Below, piece by piece: positions 9,919 through 19,700 of a stretch of DNA of 22,102 nucleotides. The first letter of the stretch is position 1, and each line of letters begins with the position of its first letter. The translations under genes were made by a program, and so were the position numbers. The stretch is from Micractinium sp. NFX-FRZ. Its lineage: Eukaryota; Chlorophyta; Trebouxiophyceae; Chlorellales; Chlorellaceae. The notes beneath the pieces were generated by a model. The model was given only the letters and a program-made list of their open reading frames with translations. It did no database searches and was not told where the DNA came from. The stretch lies in the NCBI GenBank assembly GCA_029339195.1, contig JAPTJF010000669.1, positions 1-22,102 of the forward strand, in the 5' to 3' direction.

Positions 9919-10479
9919 GGCCTTCTGGCTGCGGCTGCGTGGCGTGCCCACGGGTTTAGCGCCAACCCAAGAGAGCCTAGCCGCCTCCCTCCATATTTCA
10001 CCGCATTGTGCTGTTTCTTTCCTACCTCTCCTCGGCTGCCCTGCTAGTTTGGCATGGGCAAGACCTAAACGCTTTGCTTTCCCTGAGCTGCCATGAGCCT
10101 CCCAACCGCCCACCACTCCCTGTTTTCACCCCTTGCAACGTCTCTTCTCGCCCCTGATTGCTTGCCGAACCGCCCTCGGGTAGTGCTCCCAAGTACCCGT
10201 ACCCCCATTGCTCCTGCCTCTAGCAGCACAATTCTTCTGTGATCGTGATCAAACTGTAGGCCCCAGCACGTGATATCGATTGCAAGGCCCGACACGTGCA
10301 TGCCTGGAAAGAGGGCTGCCATTGCCACGCCTGCACCAACACCCTTGCTGCACCCCTCAACTGCGCAACCGGCTGATCTCCAGCTGCCTGCCTGCCTCTG
10401 AAGGCGAGCTGCAAAGATGAGCCTCGCAACTGCACTGCTGGGCTGCTGCTTGACAGCTGGGACGGGTTGACAGTGCGAG

Positions 10480-10484
10480 TTACA
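10480..10484 (-). terminator. Poly(A) signal TGTAA of COX6A
   Basis: TTACA on the plus strand reads TGTAA on the minus strand, about 330 nt downstream of the COX6A stop codon. It is the first such signal after the stop codon. Confidence 0.55.
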
Positions 10485-10727
10485 GATGCAAGCGTTGGAG
10501 CTTACTACATCGGGAAGTGTGATCAGTGTGGTGGGTTGGGGGGTGCATGAGCCTGGCGGGCTGGCCCTCAGGGCCTGCGCCCGCCAGCAGCCCAGACGCC
10601 AACAGCATACGCACAAAAAGCAGCGGCCGGCGGTAGGGAGGGGGTGCGGCTACGCGAGGTTTGGCGGTACAAGGCAGGGGCGGGAGCGGGGCACGAGGAG
10701 GCGGCCGCGACCGGCTGCCTGTGCTGC

Positions 10728-10782
10728 TGCTCAGCCAGCGTGCTCAGCGCAGCGTGCTCAGCGCAGCGTGCTCAGCGCAGCA
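10728..10782. repeat. 14-bp tandem repeat (TGCTCAGCGCAGCG)
   Basis: Three nearly perfect 14-bp units (10741-10754, 10755-10768, 10769-10782) follow a 13-bp partial unit at 10728. They fall in the COX6A 3' UTR on the minus strand, 33 bp past the stop codon. Confidence 0.9.
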
Positions 10783-10814
10783 TGTCCCCAGCTGCCGCAT
10801 GCCCTCGAAGCTGC

Positions 10815-12168
10815 TCACTTGGTGCCGAACAGCGAGTCAGGGCCCCAGCTGCAAGCGGGGGCAGGGCAAACAGAGAGCAGCGCTGTAGATGCTGGTGGCA
10901 TGCGGCATGCAGAACGGGCACGAGTGACAGCAGCCGCGGCAACGCACTGTGCAGCTGCGCACACACCCCTGCCCGGAGGAGCCTTCGATGAAGCACATGA
11001 AGTGCAGACCAGCAAGCTGGCAGCGCCCGCAGCACGCCACCACATCCACCCTGTGTGCCCGGCGCCTTTTCCATCCTGCCTCTGCACTACTCAGGGCCCT
11101 CACCCTGCCCTCCTATCACTCACTGCCCTCCCATGTTACATAACTCACTGCCCTCCCATATTAAAAAAACTGACTGCCCTCCCATATTACTACTCACGGG
11201 AAGTCCCGGACCTTGTAGTCTGCAGCAGATGGCACAGCAGGGGACAGGGCAACGAGGGGTGTGAGGAGCATGTTGAACAAAGGGGCAGAAGCCACGAGCT
11301 GGCCAGAGAAAACGGCAGAACCTACCCTGCTGCCAAACGCAGCCTCTCCAGCGCACAGCACCCAATGCAGGCTAGGGTTCTGCAAACAGTCCTCCTCCAA
11401 GTCTTTCAGCAACCCCAAGACAGCCCCCAACCCCCTCCCTCGTCCGCGCCCTGTGCCGCACCCCACGCACCCAGGTACGGGTAGGCGGGAACGTTGCGGT
11501 GATGCGTGTGTGCGTTGGACATGGTCAGCGCGGTGAAGGCTGCAATGCATGGCGGCAAGTGGGAAACAACACACAGAGAACAGGTCAAGCCAGGGCGCAG
11601 CAATATCTGCACACCTCTGTGTGTCTGTGTTGCAAGCCTGGTTGTGGTATAACCAGGCTGCAAGCAACAGCCCAGCACCAAGCAGAAGGCGGCGGCAGTG
11701 GATGGCAGCCAGAGCCCGGCGGCGCTTCAACACGTGCACGCTCCCCAGCAGCAGTCGCCGGCGGGTGCTTGCACAGCCCTGCAGGCGGAGACGCTCACCA
11801 ACGCATCCGGGGATGGCAATGAAGGTGATGGTCCTCCACCTGCAGCCAGGAACAGAAGCCAAAAAAACGCAAGTCTGAGTCGCTGCGGACGCACCGCCAG
11901 GGCGGGAGTGGCGGGCCCCGCTGCTGCAGCTGCCCCCCCCAGAGCGCTTCAACATAAACTGCATGTCCCGTGCAGCTCAGAAGGCGCCAGCCCGCGAGCT
12001 AAAGGCTGTCCAGCAGCGCTCTACTGCCCGACTCGGCACGGGTACTCGCTTGTTGGCCTCCTTCTGCGCGTGCACAGCCTCCTCCTCCACTGCCTTGACG
12101 GCGCTGGAGATGTGCCGCACAGAGCTGCGGGCAGCCCGGGTAGCGGAGGTGCGGAGCGCGCCCAGCAT
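10815..12168 (-). CDS. COX6A: Cytochrome c oxidase subunit 6a (mitochondrial)
   Basis: Nuclear-encoded subunit of respiratory complex IV in the inner mitochondrial membrane, 94 aa. Minus-strand exons in order: 12168-12050, 11839-11799, 11539-11471, 11219-11198, 10848-10815. Phases match throughout (2, 1, 1, 2). Residues 1-20 are a basic, Ser/Ala-rich presequence (MLGALRTSATRAARSS). KWRTITFIAIPGCVAFTAL (40-58) is the single membrane helix with the family's W-x-x-(I/L)-T-F start. A His-containing loop follows, then the hallmark PAYPYLDYKVRDFPWG (71-86). The tail is short, as in plants. Exons 2-5 are only 41, 69, 22 and 34 nt. Intron 1 needs a GC donor (AA then GCGAGT at 12049): no GT gives the required phase, while the GC splice restores K-W. 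If the exon 4 donor GTGAGT were not used, TGA follows at once and the conserved WG would be lost, so exon 5 is well supported. Confidence 0.93.
11096..11197. repeat. 25-bp tandem repeat abutting the exon 4 donor of COX6A
   Basis: On the plus strand CACTGCCCTCCCAT recurs at about 11121, 11146 and 11171 (first bases altered in the last), with a more decayed unit upstream at 11101-11120. On the transcript strand the array begins at the real donor (GTGAGT, 11197-11192), and two further units carry another GTGAGT. One unit contains a minus-strand TGTAA (11136-11140). Confidence 0.85.
11630..11664. repeat. Inverted repeat (hairpin) in COX6A intron 2
   Basis: AGCCTGGTT (11635-11643) and AACCAGGCT (11651-11659) are perfectly complementary around a 7-nt loop. 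Pairing extends outward through TTGCA/TGCAA with one bulge. No transposase gene or target duplication is associated with it. Confidence 0.75.
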
Positions 12169-12671
12169 TTTGGTGGCTGTGAGCAGACAAGCGACACGTC
12201 GGGCAGGCTCCCAGGGGCTGACGAGGACAGGGGCCTCCGCAGCGCTTGGGGTTTCGTCGCCATGCTGCGCCGAGACGTGGCCCATGCTAAGGTCCCTGCT
12301 GTGCGCAGGACTTCTCCATTCTCCGTGGGCTCTTGCACGCCTATTGGTGAAGCTTGGCTGGTTGATGGATTGGATCACGCAGGTCCCACTCCGCCACGCC
12401 ATCTGCCATCCAAAACAGCTGGAGACCTGAGCGCCAGCCCCACGCGTCCCTGTTGTCACAGAATAGGCAAGGGCAGCGCTATGTAGTGATCAAGGCAAAC
12501 GGCGCGCCGTCCAGGGCGTGTCCGCTCACACTGCTGCCGCCCAGCTGCCGCCGCTCGCCGCCCGTGCCCGCTCACCCCTCTGCCCGGCCTCCTCCTCCCC
12601 CCTGCCACTCGCCCCCCACTACTTGCTCGCAGTCCGCTCCACTCCTGCCAGGGCAGCAGCCTGTATCAGCC
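12169..12671. promoter_or_regulatory. Shared divergent promoter region of COX6A and the BAP31 gene
   Basis: The two start codons point away from each other 503 bp apart, so both promoters and leaders must lie here. On the COX6A side, CTCACAG precedes the ATG by 8 nt and could be the acceptor of a leader intron. The 180 bp nearest the BAP31 gene are pyrimidine-rich. No obvious TATA box is visible. No gene is supported in between. Confidence 0.6.
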
Positions 12672-15190
12672 ATGCTGGGCTTCACGCTGCCTCTGTTTTT
12701 GATTCTGGGGGCGGAGGCCCTTGTGGGCAGCCTGCTGCTCTGTCCCAAGCCCTTCAACCAGCCCTCCATCAAGCTGGCGAGGGCCACCTACACCCAGGTG
12801 TGTGCTGGGGGCCGCGTTGACTGAGGTTACGTTGGGTAGCGCAGGGAAGGGCCACGCATTTGTAGGGGCGGCAGAGCCGTATGGCGCCGCCCCTTGTTGA
12901 GCACCCATGCACCTTCTTGCACGGCTTCCTCGCCCCCCTGCCATTGAAGCAAGCACCGTGGCATGCAAGTGGCACACCTCTGCTCCGCTGCCCCTGCTGC
13001 TCTGCCCCTGCTGCTGCCCGCAAAGAGCACCTGTGCAACTGGCACACCTCCGCTCCGCTGCCCCTGCTGCTGCCCCTGCTGCCGCCCGCAGATCGGCTCC
13101 ACAGTGTTTTACACGATAGCGGGCGTGCTGGTGCTCCTGCTGGCGTCTCCGGTCTGGGATGGGGTCACTCTTTACTACTCGAAGAGAGACAAGCCGGAGC
13201 AGGCAACCGTGGACCTCAAGTGAGCAGGCGGGCAGGGCGCTTGAAATAGTGCAGGGGAAACGGCGGGCCGGGGCAGACTGTAGCTGACTGCAATTCAGGG
13301 CTAGGTTGGGTGGGTCAGCCCAGGGGTGTTGGAGCGCTCGCGGTGCCTCCTCCTGCGGTGCGTCGTTTGTGTGCCTCTCCCCCCTGGGCCGCGCCAGCAG
13401 GGGCCCGGCCGGCCCTCTGAACCAAGTGCCCCACCAAGCGGTGCCGCAATTGTGCATGCAGTCAAGCACCTTCCCTCCCCCTGCTTCCCGCCCGTCCGCC
13501 CGAATGCCCATCCATGTGCAACCCCACCCACATCCCTCTCCCCTCGGCCCACCCAAGCGCAACCCCACCCACCTCCTGCTCCCACCCCCTGCCTGCAGCG
13601 AGCAGGAGGCCCGCACCCTGCTGTCCTTCACCCTCACCGCCAGCAGCCTGGCCCTGATGTTCTTCCTGCGCACGCTGGGGCGCACGCTGGGCGAGCTGGA
13701 CCGCATGAGCGTCAGCGAGGCCGCGCTGCTGAAGCAGGTGCATTGAGAGGCAGAGGGGGGGACGCCGAGGTTTGAGGGTTGGCAGGAGCAAGATGTGCTG
13801 CGGGGTCACGTGCTGGGCGGCTTGAAATGCACGGCGTTTCGCCCCTCCCCCTTCCCCTCCCCCTCCTGCTTGCGTGACAGGTGACGGGCCTTCCAGCTTC
13901 AGGTGCATTTGCATGGTGGATGGGCGGCGAGGCTGGCAAGCCGCCCCTGTCTCTCCCACCCTCCCCTTCCTGTCCCTACCTCCCGCTGACACCACTAATC
14001 TCGCATCTCGTTCATTATCACAGGTGAAGGGCCTGCAGTCTGAGTACACTCGCATGGTGGACAGCGCCGGCGGCAAGTCCGCCGCCCCCGCCCCCGCGGG
14101 TGCCGGCCTGGGCGCGCCCAGCAGCAGCGAGGCGGCGGCTGCTGGGGGGATGAGCGGGGAGGAGGTGGCGGAGCTGAGGCGCCTGGTCGCTGATCTGGAG
14201 AAGATGAATGGGCAGCTGCAGGTGGGTGGCGGTGCTTTATATTCAAAAGTGTGGGTGAAGGGAGGTGGGGGCGGGGTGGAGAGGAGGTGGCGGCAAGAGG
14301 AGGTGGGCAAGCTGACCTGGAGAATATGAACGGGCAGCTGCAGGAGGAATGGTTGCCTCTCTTTTGCCGTGTGAGTGAGGGTGAGGAGGGCGTGGGGGAG
14401 AGGAGGTGGCAGAGAGGAGGCGGCGGAGGGGTGTGCCCCTGTGCCAATACGGACAAGCAGAACAGCAAGCTGCAGGTGGTGTGTACTTATCAACACAGGG
14501 CGGCTGGCTTTGTGTTTTCGGCAGTGTGTTGCCCTCCTGCTTAGGCCCGTGTGGTGCTGGCCAAGCAGAGGCACACACCCTCCCCTTTCACTCCCACTCT
14601 CCCTTTCTCGCTCTCTTCCTCTCTCAGGCCCGCGTGGCAACTGCCAACAAGGAGCACGCAGCCGCCGAGTCCAACCTGGCCGCCCTCAAGACCCAGAGCA
14701 AGGTAATGCCAGCCCTCCTTCTTGTTGCAACTGCTGTTGTTTGAACTGCCATGGGAGAAGCTTTGCCGTTCATGGCGGCGACAGCACTCTTGGGACTGTG
14801 CTGCAACTCTGCCCGGGCTGCCTGCTGCATGCGCCGGCCTCCTTGTCCGCTGTTGTCAACCACATTTGCTGGATCCCATCAACTAGGCCCCAAACCCCCC
14901 AAACATAAACCCTATCACATTTTCTAAGCAGGGGCTGGAGAACGAGCCTGAACGGCTGCTGGCTGCGCTCCATGAGCCTCCTTGTTCGCTGTTGTGTACC
15001 GCCCCATATTTGCTGAATCCTCGGATCAAGACCCTCAACCGTTAATCTCCCAATACTGCCTGTGCAGGGGCTGGAAAATGAGTATGACCGGCTGCTGGCG
15101 GAGCATGACGAGCTCAAGCGCCAGCTGGCACGCGCGGGGCTGGGCGCTGGCGCCGGCGGTAGCGGCGGGTTTGCCAAGAAGGACGAGTGA
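12672..15190 (+). CDS. BAP31: BAP31-family endoplasmic reticulum membrane protein
   Basis: ER membrane chaperone/cargo-sorting protein of the BAP29/BAP31 family, 262 aa (human BAP31 has 246). Exons: 12672-12797, 13092-13219, 13599-13737, 14024-14221, 14628-14702, 15068-15190; all phases agree. Three membrane helices are visible: about 4-24 (LPLFLILGAEALVGSLLL), 47-64 (VFYTIAGVLVLLLASP) and 93-109 (LSFTLTASSLALMFFL). A long cytosolic alanine/glutamate-rich coiled coil (about 111-250) follows. The last four residues, KKDE, fit the KKxx COPI-retrieval signal; animal BAP31 also ends in a KKxx motif. The start is the only in-frame ATG before helix 1. Introns 1, 4 and 5 each contain a duplication of neighbouring splice-site sequence. 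I found no TGTAA in the 3' flank, so the transcript end is unknown. Confidence 0.9.
12961..13091 (+). repeat. 70-bp tandem duplication at the intron 1 acceptor of the BAP31 gene
   Basis: Bases 12961-13030 and 13031-13091 align with an offset of exactly 70. Both contain GGCACACCTC, GCTCCGCTGCCCCTGCTG and end in GCCCGCA. The second copy supplies the acceptor used (AG at 13090-13091). In the first, the matching place reads GCCCGCAAAG (about 13017-13026), offering only a weak AG. Confidence 0.85.
14150..14475 (+). repeat. Three degenerate tandem copies of the exon 4 donor end, BAP31 gene
   Basis: The last 70 bp of exon 4 (to the CAG ending at 14221) recur ending at 14343 and, more decayed, at 14475 (periods 122 and 132). 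Shared blocks are GAGGAGGTGGC near the start and CAGCTGCAG or CAAGCTGCAG at the end. Copy 2 still encodes ADLENMNGQLQ against ADLEKMNGQLQ in the exon. Confidence 0.85.
14838..15115 (+). repeat. About 137-bp tandem duplication of the intron 5 end and start of the last exon, BAP31 gene
   Basis: Copy 1 (about 14838-14976) and copy 2 (about 14977-15115) share CCTCCTTGTYCGCTGTTGT, TTTGCTGRATCC, an acceptor, and GGGCTGGARAAYGAG with CGGCTGCTGG. Copy 2 contains the exon used in the model (from 15068). Copy 1 has its own acceptor (TTTCTAAGCAG) and stays open from 14932 to TAA at 15043-15045. Confidence 0.87.
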
Positions 15191-16035
15191 GCAGAACGAG
15201 ATGCAGCAGCGCCAGCTGGCATGAGTGATGGAGCGTCAGCGGCTTTGCAGCTGCAGCCCCTGGCCGCCGGCCCAGGGTGAACCCCTGCCAGCGCTCATGC
15301 AAGTGCCTGCTGATGCTCTGGGCGTCCGGCCGGTTCTGCTGGCGGCTACAGCATCACGTACCCCATGTGTGCTGAGTGGCCCAGCAAGGGCCCTGGCCAG
15401 TACATGGAGCCGTGAAGTGGCTGGGCGCCCGCAGGGCGGGCTTAGCGCAGCGTAGCGCAGCGCAGCATCACGCAGTGCATGCCTCCGCCGGCGGCCCTCG
15501 TGCCGCATGCACAGCCTCTTTCACCCTCTTCACACAAACGGCATGCCCCTCTGCTTGTTGCTGTCACTGTCGTCAGTTTCCTGTACCTCCCTGTACATTT
15601 CTGGGAATCTTAGACTCCCTTCCTTGCCTGCCCTGCCCCCTTGCTTTATTCTGCCCTGCCCTTGCCCGCCGTTCGTTTTAGTCGTTGCACATTTCTGTGG
15701 GCCAGGCGTTTGCTGACGTGGCTCTGACAACACCGTGAAAGCCTGGGAAAGAGGCAAGGAGAAAATAACAGATCTGGGGTGGTTGGGCCAGGCGGGTGGG
15801 CTGTGGCACCGGCAGTGTGGTGCCGCCAGTAGTGGGCAGACGCCTGGACTGTGCAGCAACCGCCTGCTGCCATGCAGCGTACCGTGGAGCATGGCGGCGT
15901 GTGCCATCAAAGGACGGAAGGACAGGGGCATCTGTGGGGCTGGCACCACCTCTGCTGAGCCCAATCCACCCCCTCTCGGCTGATGCGGCTTGCTCCGCCG
16001 CTCTGGCACAACTGCAAGTGCCCACTGTGCCGTGT

Positions 16036-16040
16036 TTACA
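16036..16040 (-). terminator. Candidate poly(A) signal TGTAA of the secreted cysteine-rich gene
   Basis: TTACA on the plus strand, about 700 nt past the stop codon of the minus-strand gene. I found no nearer TGTAA on that strand. The 3' UTR would be long but not extraordinary for a green alga. Confidence 0.4.
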
Positions 16041-16066
16041 TATTTCAACATCTTACTTTTTCAGCC

Positions 16067-16228
16067 TGTGGCAAACCCGCATGCAAGGGACCCCATGGAT
16101 GGTATCGGGAAGGAATTTGCGGAAGAAAGAAAGGACTGCGCTCTTGCATTTTAAAGAACATTTGTGGCAGACCCGCTTGCGCGGGGCGCCTTGTTTTGGT
16201 GACGACATCCGGGAAGGAATTTGTGTGA
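16067..16228 (+). pseudogene. Possible relic of a tandem cysteine-rich repeat
   Basis: After an acceptor-like TACTTTTTCAG (AG at 16063-16064), one frame reads CGKPACKGPHGWYREGICGRKK. About 100 bp later a second copy reads CGRPACAG and, after a one-frame shift, DIREGICVKG. The DNA shows TGTGGCARACCCGC and GGGAAGGAATTTG in both copies. The shared words and the frame shift in copy 2 suggest decayed coding DNA, perhaps an exon relic. It could instead be a plain noncoding duplication inside the 3' UTR of the opposite-strand gene. I do not recognise the family. Confidence 0.35.
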
Positions 16229-16736
16229 AGGGGATGGCCGGTTGGGGCGCTTTAGAAAGCCTTTTGAACGAAGGGATTGGCTGATTGGGCACTCGAAAGG
16301 ATGGGTGTGTGTGGTGAGCATTCGGTCAACAGGGATGGCTGTGACGCTCAGCAACCGGCGCTTGCCGCCGGTTCCTTAGGGTGAGTGCTGAGCTGCCAGC
16401 CGGCGGGTTGGTGGGCTTGCTGCAGGGATTCCGGTCTCACAGGAGGCTCCTGCACAGCACAGCCGCAGGAGTGGCAGGAGCGGCTCAGTGGTGCCGCAGG
16501 GCCAGGGTTGCATTTTTCAAGAGGGGAGCCGAGCGGGCACTCCTACGCCATGCGTGCATCTTCGCCAGGCTGGCGCGCCCGCATGCAACTGTGCGCCTGT
16601 GCCGCTCTCTCCAAGCTCCCTGCCCTTGCCAAGGCATTATGCCATGCCAGCTCAGCAGGTTCAGGCGCCACACTGCCCTGACCCTCCCCACTCCCCTCGC
16701 TCACCCGCTGCCTGGCCAGCGCCGCAGCTGGGCACC

Positions 16737-19700
16737 TCACTCCTGAGCCTGCTCAAAGCTGAACGCCAGGGTGGCGCCGGCGTGGGCCACCTCCACGGCC
16801 TGGAAGAACCCAGTGGCCCCTGGGTTCTCAAGTCCCACGGAGACGCCCAGCACGATGGCGTCTGCCACGAACTGGTTGGAGGTCGCAGTATAGTAGTCGG
16901 ACCAGGCCTTGAGGGAGCGGACGATGTCGAGGCAGGACGGGTTGCCGGTGACGCCGGTGGGCGTGATTGCGGGGTCGCACGTCCACCACCCTCCCGCGTT
17001 GCCCGCAACGCCCGTGGCAGGACTGGCAGAGGAGCCGGAGGTGGTGAGCACGCTCTCGCGCGTCCAGGTCTTGATTGCGGGCACGCCCTTGGCAGCCGCC
17101 GGCAGCTGCCAGTAGGGCTCCTGCCGGCAGAGCCGACGGGGAGGGAGGGAGGAAGGGAGGGGCAGTGAGGTGCATGCACGCACTTGCAACTGAATTGAAG
17201 CGTGGGATGGGCAGGCGATGAGGGGGGCGGGGAGGGTTCACACGCAGCCTTGTGTTCAGCCAAATAACCTGAGCTCCAGGCATGCAGCGATGCAGGGAGC
17301 AGGAGGCATGCGGGCGGCGGCCGCCGCCCCCCCAGCCGCCCCTCCGCTGCCCCCCTGCCCTTTTCCCCCTGCACCCCCTGCCCCGTCAGCCTGCTGTGGT
17401 CGCCAAACCAAACCGCAGCGCCTCACATAGATGAGCATGGCAGTGGTCTTCTTGCTGGGGCTGTAGAGGAAGAGGCGGAGGGTGGGGGCGGCAGACGTGG
17501 CGCTGTCCTTGCTCCACTGGGGGCGCCACCACCAGTAAGACAGCCGGGTGCTGACGTCGCTGGCAAACTTGCTAAAGAGGACCTGCGGGGAGGCGGGGGT
17601 AAGCCAGGGGGTAAGAGGAGAAGAAGAGTTCATCCCAATGGCGTGGGTGCAGCAAGCAAACAGGAAATGAAGCCAAAGGCACCAGGCGGCTGGCATGCGA
17701 ACGGGGAGATGGAGAGGCGGGCGGGCTTGAGTGGCAGCGGCCGGCGGGTGCAATCCGTGGGGAGTGCTGCAGGGGCGGGGATGGCTGCTCGGGTGGGCAA
17801 GGTATGGCACGGCGCCTGCTGGTGTGCACGGACGGGCGCACGGAAGCAGCCAGGTTCGCAGGCATTTGCTGCTGGGCCATGCAGCCGCCATCATCCGCTG
17901 CATGCCTGCGGGGCACGCACGCACGCTCTGGCAACCATGCAATTGCCCCACAACCCCTCGCCTTACCCCGTCAAACAGGCCACCCGTGGCGCCGTCCGGG
18001 CCGCCCAGCGCTTGGGGCGGGGCAAAGAAGGCGGGCAGGGTGGAGACATTGTAGTCCAGTGTGTCTTCTGTGCCCGGCACGATGGCCCACTTGTTGAACA
18101 GTTTCACCGCTGACTTGGCGCCGTAGGGCGGGGTGGCCGCCAGGGTCGACCAATCCAGGCCGGCCACCTCTGCAGCGTCTGCCTCGGCCTGCAGGTCAAC
18201 CACCTGGACGGTGCCTGCCGGCTTGGCGGGCGCCTGGCTGCGGCGGTACTCGAACCAGGCGCCGGATTTGAAGGGGCCCTGGGTGTCGGCACGGGGCGGC
18301 TCGCCAGTGTTGCTCTGGGGAGAGTTGTCCAGAATTGCGGTGACGCTGGCCTGCAGCGAGATCGAGGCAAGGCAGGTGTGTGTGAGGGCGGCGTGGTTGG
18401 GGATAGGTGATCTGCCGGGGTAGGTGTTTGCGCCTGGGAGGGACGGGCTGGGAGGGTCAGAGAGGGCCGGCCGGCCGCGCAGCGTGCATGCAGGCAGGCG
18501 GGAAGGCGGGTAGGCAGGCAGGCAGGCAGGCATGCAGGCGGGCAGGCAGGAAGGCGGGCAGGCGGGCAGCAACCCGCCCGCCAGCCCAGCCCAGCCATGC
18601 GCAGCTCACCGTGCAGCGCTTGGCGCCTGCCAGGTATTGCATCAGGCACACGGGCTTGTCGGTGGGGCAGCCGCAGCCGTCCGCCTTGCCGCACTCCTCG
18701 TTCATGCCGCAGGCAGCCTGAGCACAGTGTTTACAGAAGTCGGGGACGCAGGGGGACGGTAGGTGTGGGTTGCGAGCGAGGGGGCAGGAGACAGCCCTGC
18801 ACAATGGCCTGCTGGGAGCACAACAGGTTCAGCAGTACTGTGTTGCTGATGCCAAGCAGCTGTCCCTGTCCGCAGCACACTCACCTGGCACTTGCCATCC
18901 GCGCTGCAGATGGGGGCGGTGGAGGGGCACTGGCAGTCGGAGTTGCACTTTTCCACCGCAGGGTTGCCGTCGCCGCACAGGTTCTGCAGCACAAGGAGAG
19001 GGGAGGTAGAATGATGACGCGAGGACCAGAGGCAGAAGCGGGGGCGGGGGCACAGGTGGGGAGTGGGCTGGGCACTCCCTGCTCTCAGCGGCCCCACTTG
19101 GGAGGCAGCTGTTTGTGGCAGCTGCGAAGCTGCGTGCTGGGTGTGCCAGGGGTGGGAAGCCAAGCAGAAGGTTTCCTGATGAGCATGTCCCTGATTGCTA
19201 AGCAGGTTCAACAGGTGGGAAAGCTGCCCACTCCCCACTAGCTGGCGGCCCCGCCAGCATGGCACTCCACACAAGTGCCCGCCCAGCTTCCCAAGCTCCC
19301 ACCCAGCACCGCCAGCACGGCTCACCACGCAGGTGCCGGCGGTGGCGGTCGGGATGTCAACCTCCAGGCAGTTGGGTGTGAAGGCCGCCAGGCTGGTGCC
19401 GCAGCTGCACGTGCGGGACCTGCAGTCGTCCACGCCAGCCTGGCAGGCCGCGGCGGGCGCCGCCACCTGCTCCTCCTTTACCTCGGACACTGCCTTGACG
19501 CTGAGCTCTCCCTGGGCGCCCAGCAGGTCGCGGTAAACCTCGGCTGTGTTGGTGTTGCTCGCCAGGACCTCGGACTGCAAGCAGGCGGGCAGGCAGGTGC
19601 TTTGGAGGGCCACAGGGCGAGCTGTGAGACCTGAAAAAGGGCAGGCGTTCGCCTGCGCTTGCGCCTGTTCTGGCGCCGGTGCTGGGTGCCTCCATTTCCC

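Larger units (their letters stand above)
9907..10814. other. Convergent intergenic region: 3' UTRs of the SET gene and COX6A
   Basis: No gene is supported on either strand. The left part is 3' UTR of the SET gene. The right part is the 3' UTR of COX6A, up to its TGTAA complement at 10480-10484. A 14-bp tandem repeat lies at 10728-10782. I see no tRNA or other RNA gene. Confidence 0.55.
15191..16736. other. Convergent intergenic region: 3' flanks of the BAP31 gene and the secreted cysteine-rich gene
   Basis: I could not support a gene here. The left part is BAP31 3' UTR. The right part is 3' UTR of the minus-strand gene, possibly to its TGTAA at 16036-16040. A roughly 100-bp duplicated segment with cysteine codons lies at 16067-16228. 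Open frames up to about 160 codons exist but show no domain, and GC-rich DNA keeps frames open by chance. Confidence 0.5.

Noticed and set aside
11630..11664. Terminal inverted repeat of a mobile element
   Set aside because: It is a single short hairpin with no partner end, no target duplication and no transposase frame nearby.
11194..11964. A 256-codon minus-strand open frame over COX6A
   Set aside because: It is open by GC bias and strings together COX6A introns and exons in mixed frames. The spliced model gives a complete, recognisable 94-aa subunit instead.
15796..16284. A 162-codon plus-strand frame downstream of the BAP31 gene as a complete gene
   Set aside because: Only its last third shows structure (the duplicated cysteine motif), and the frame changes between copies. 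No start or upstream exon is supported.
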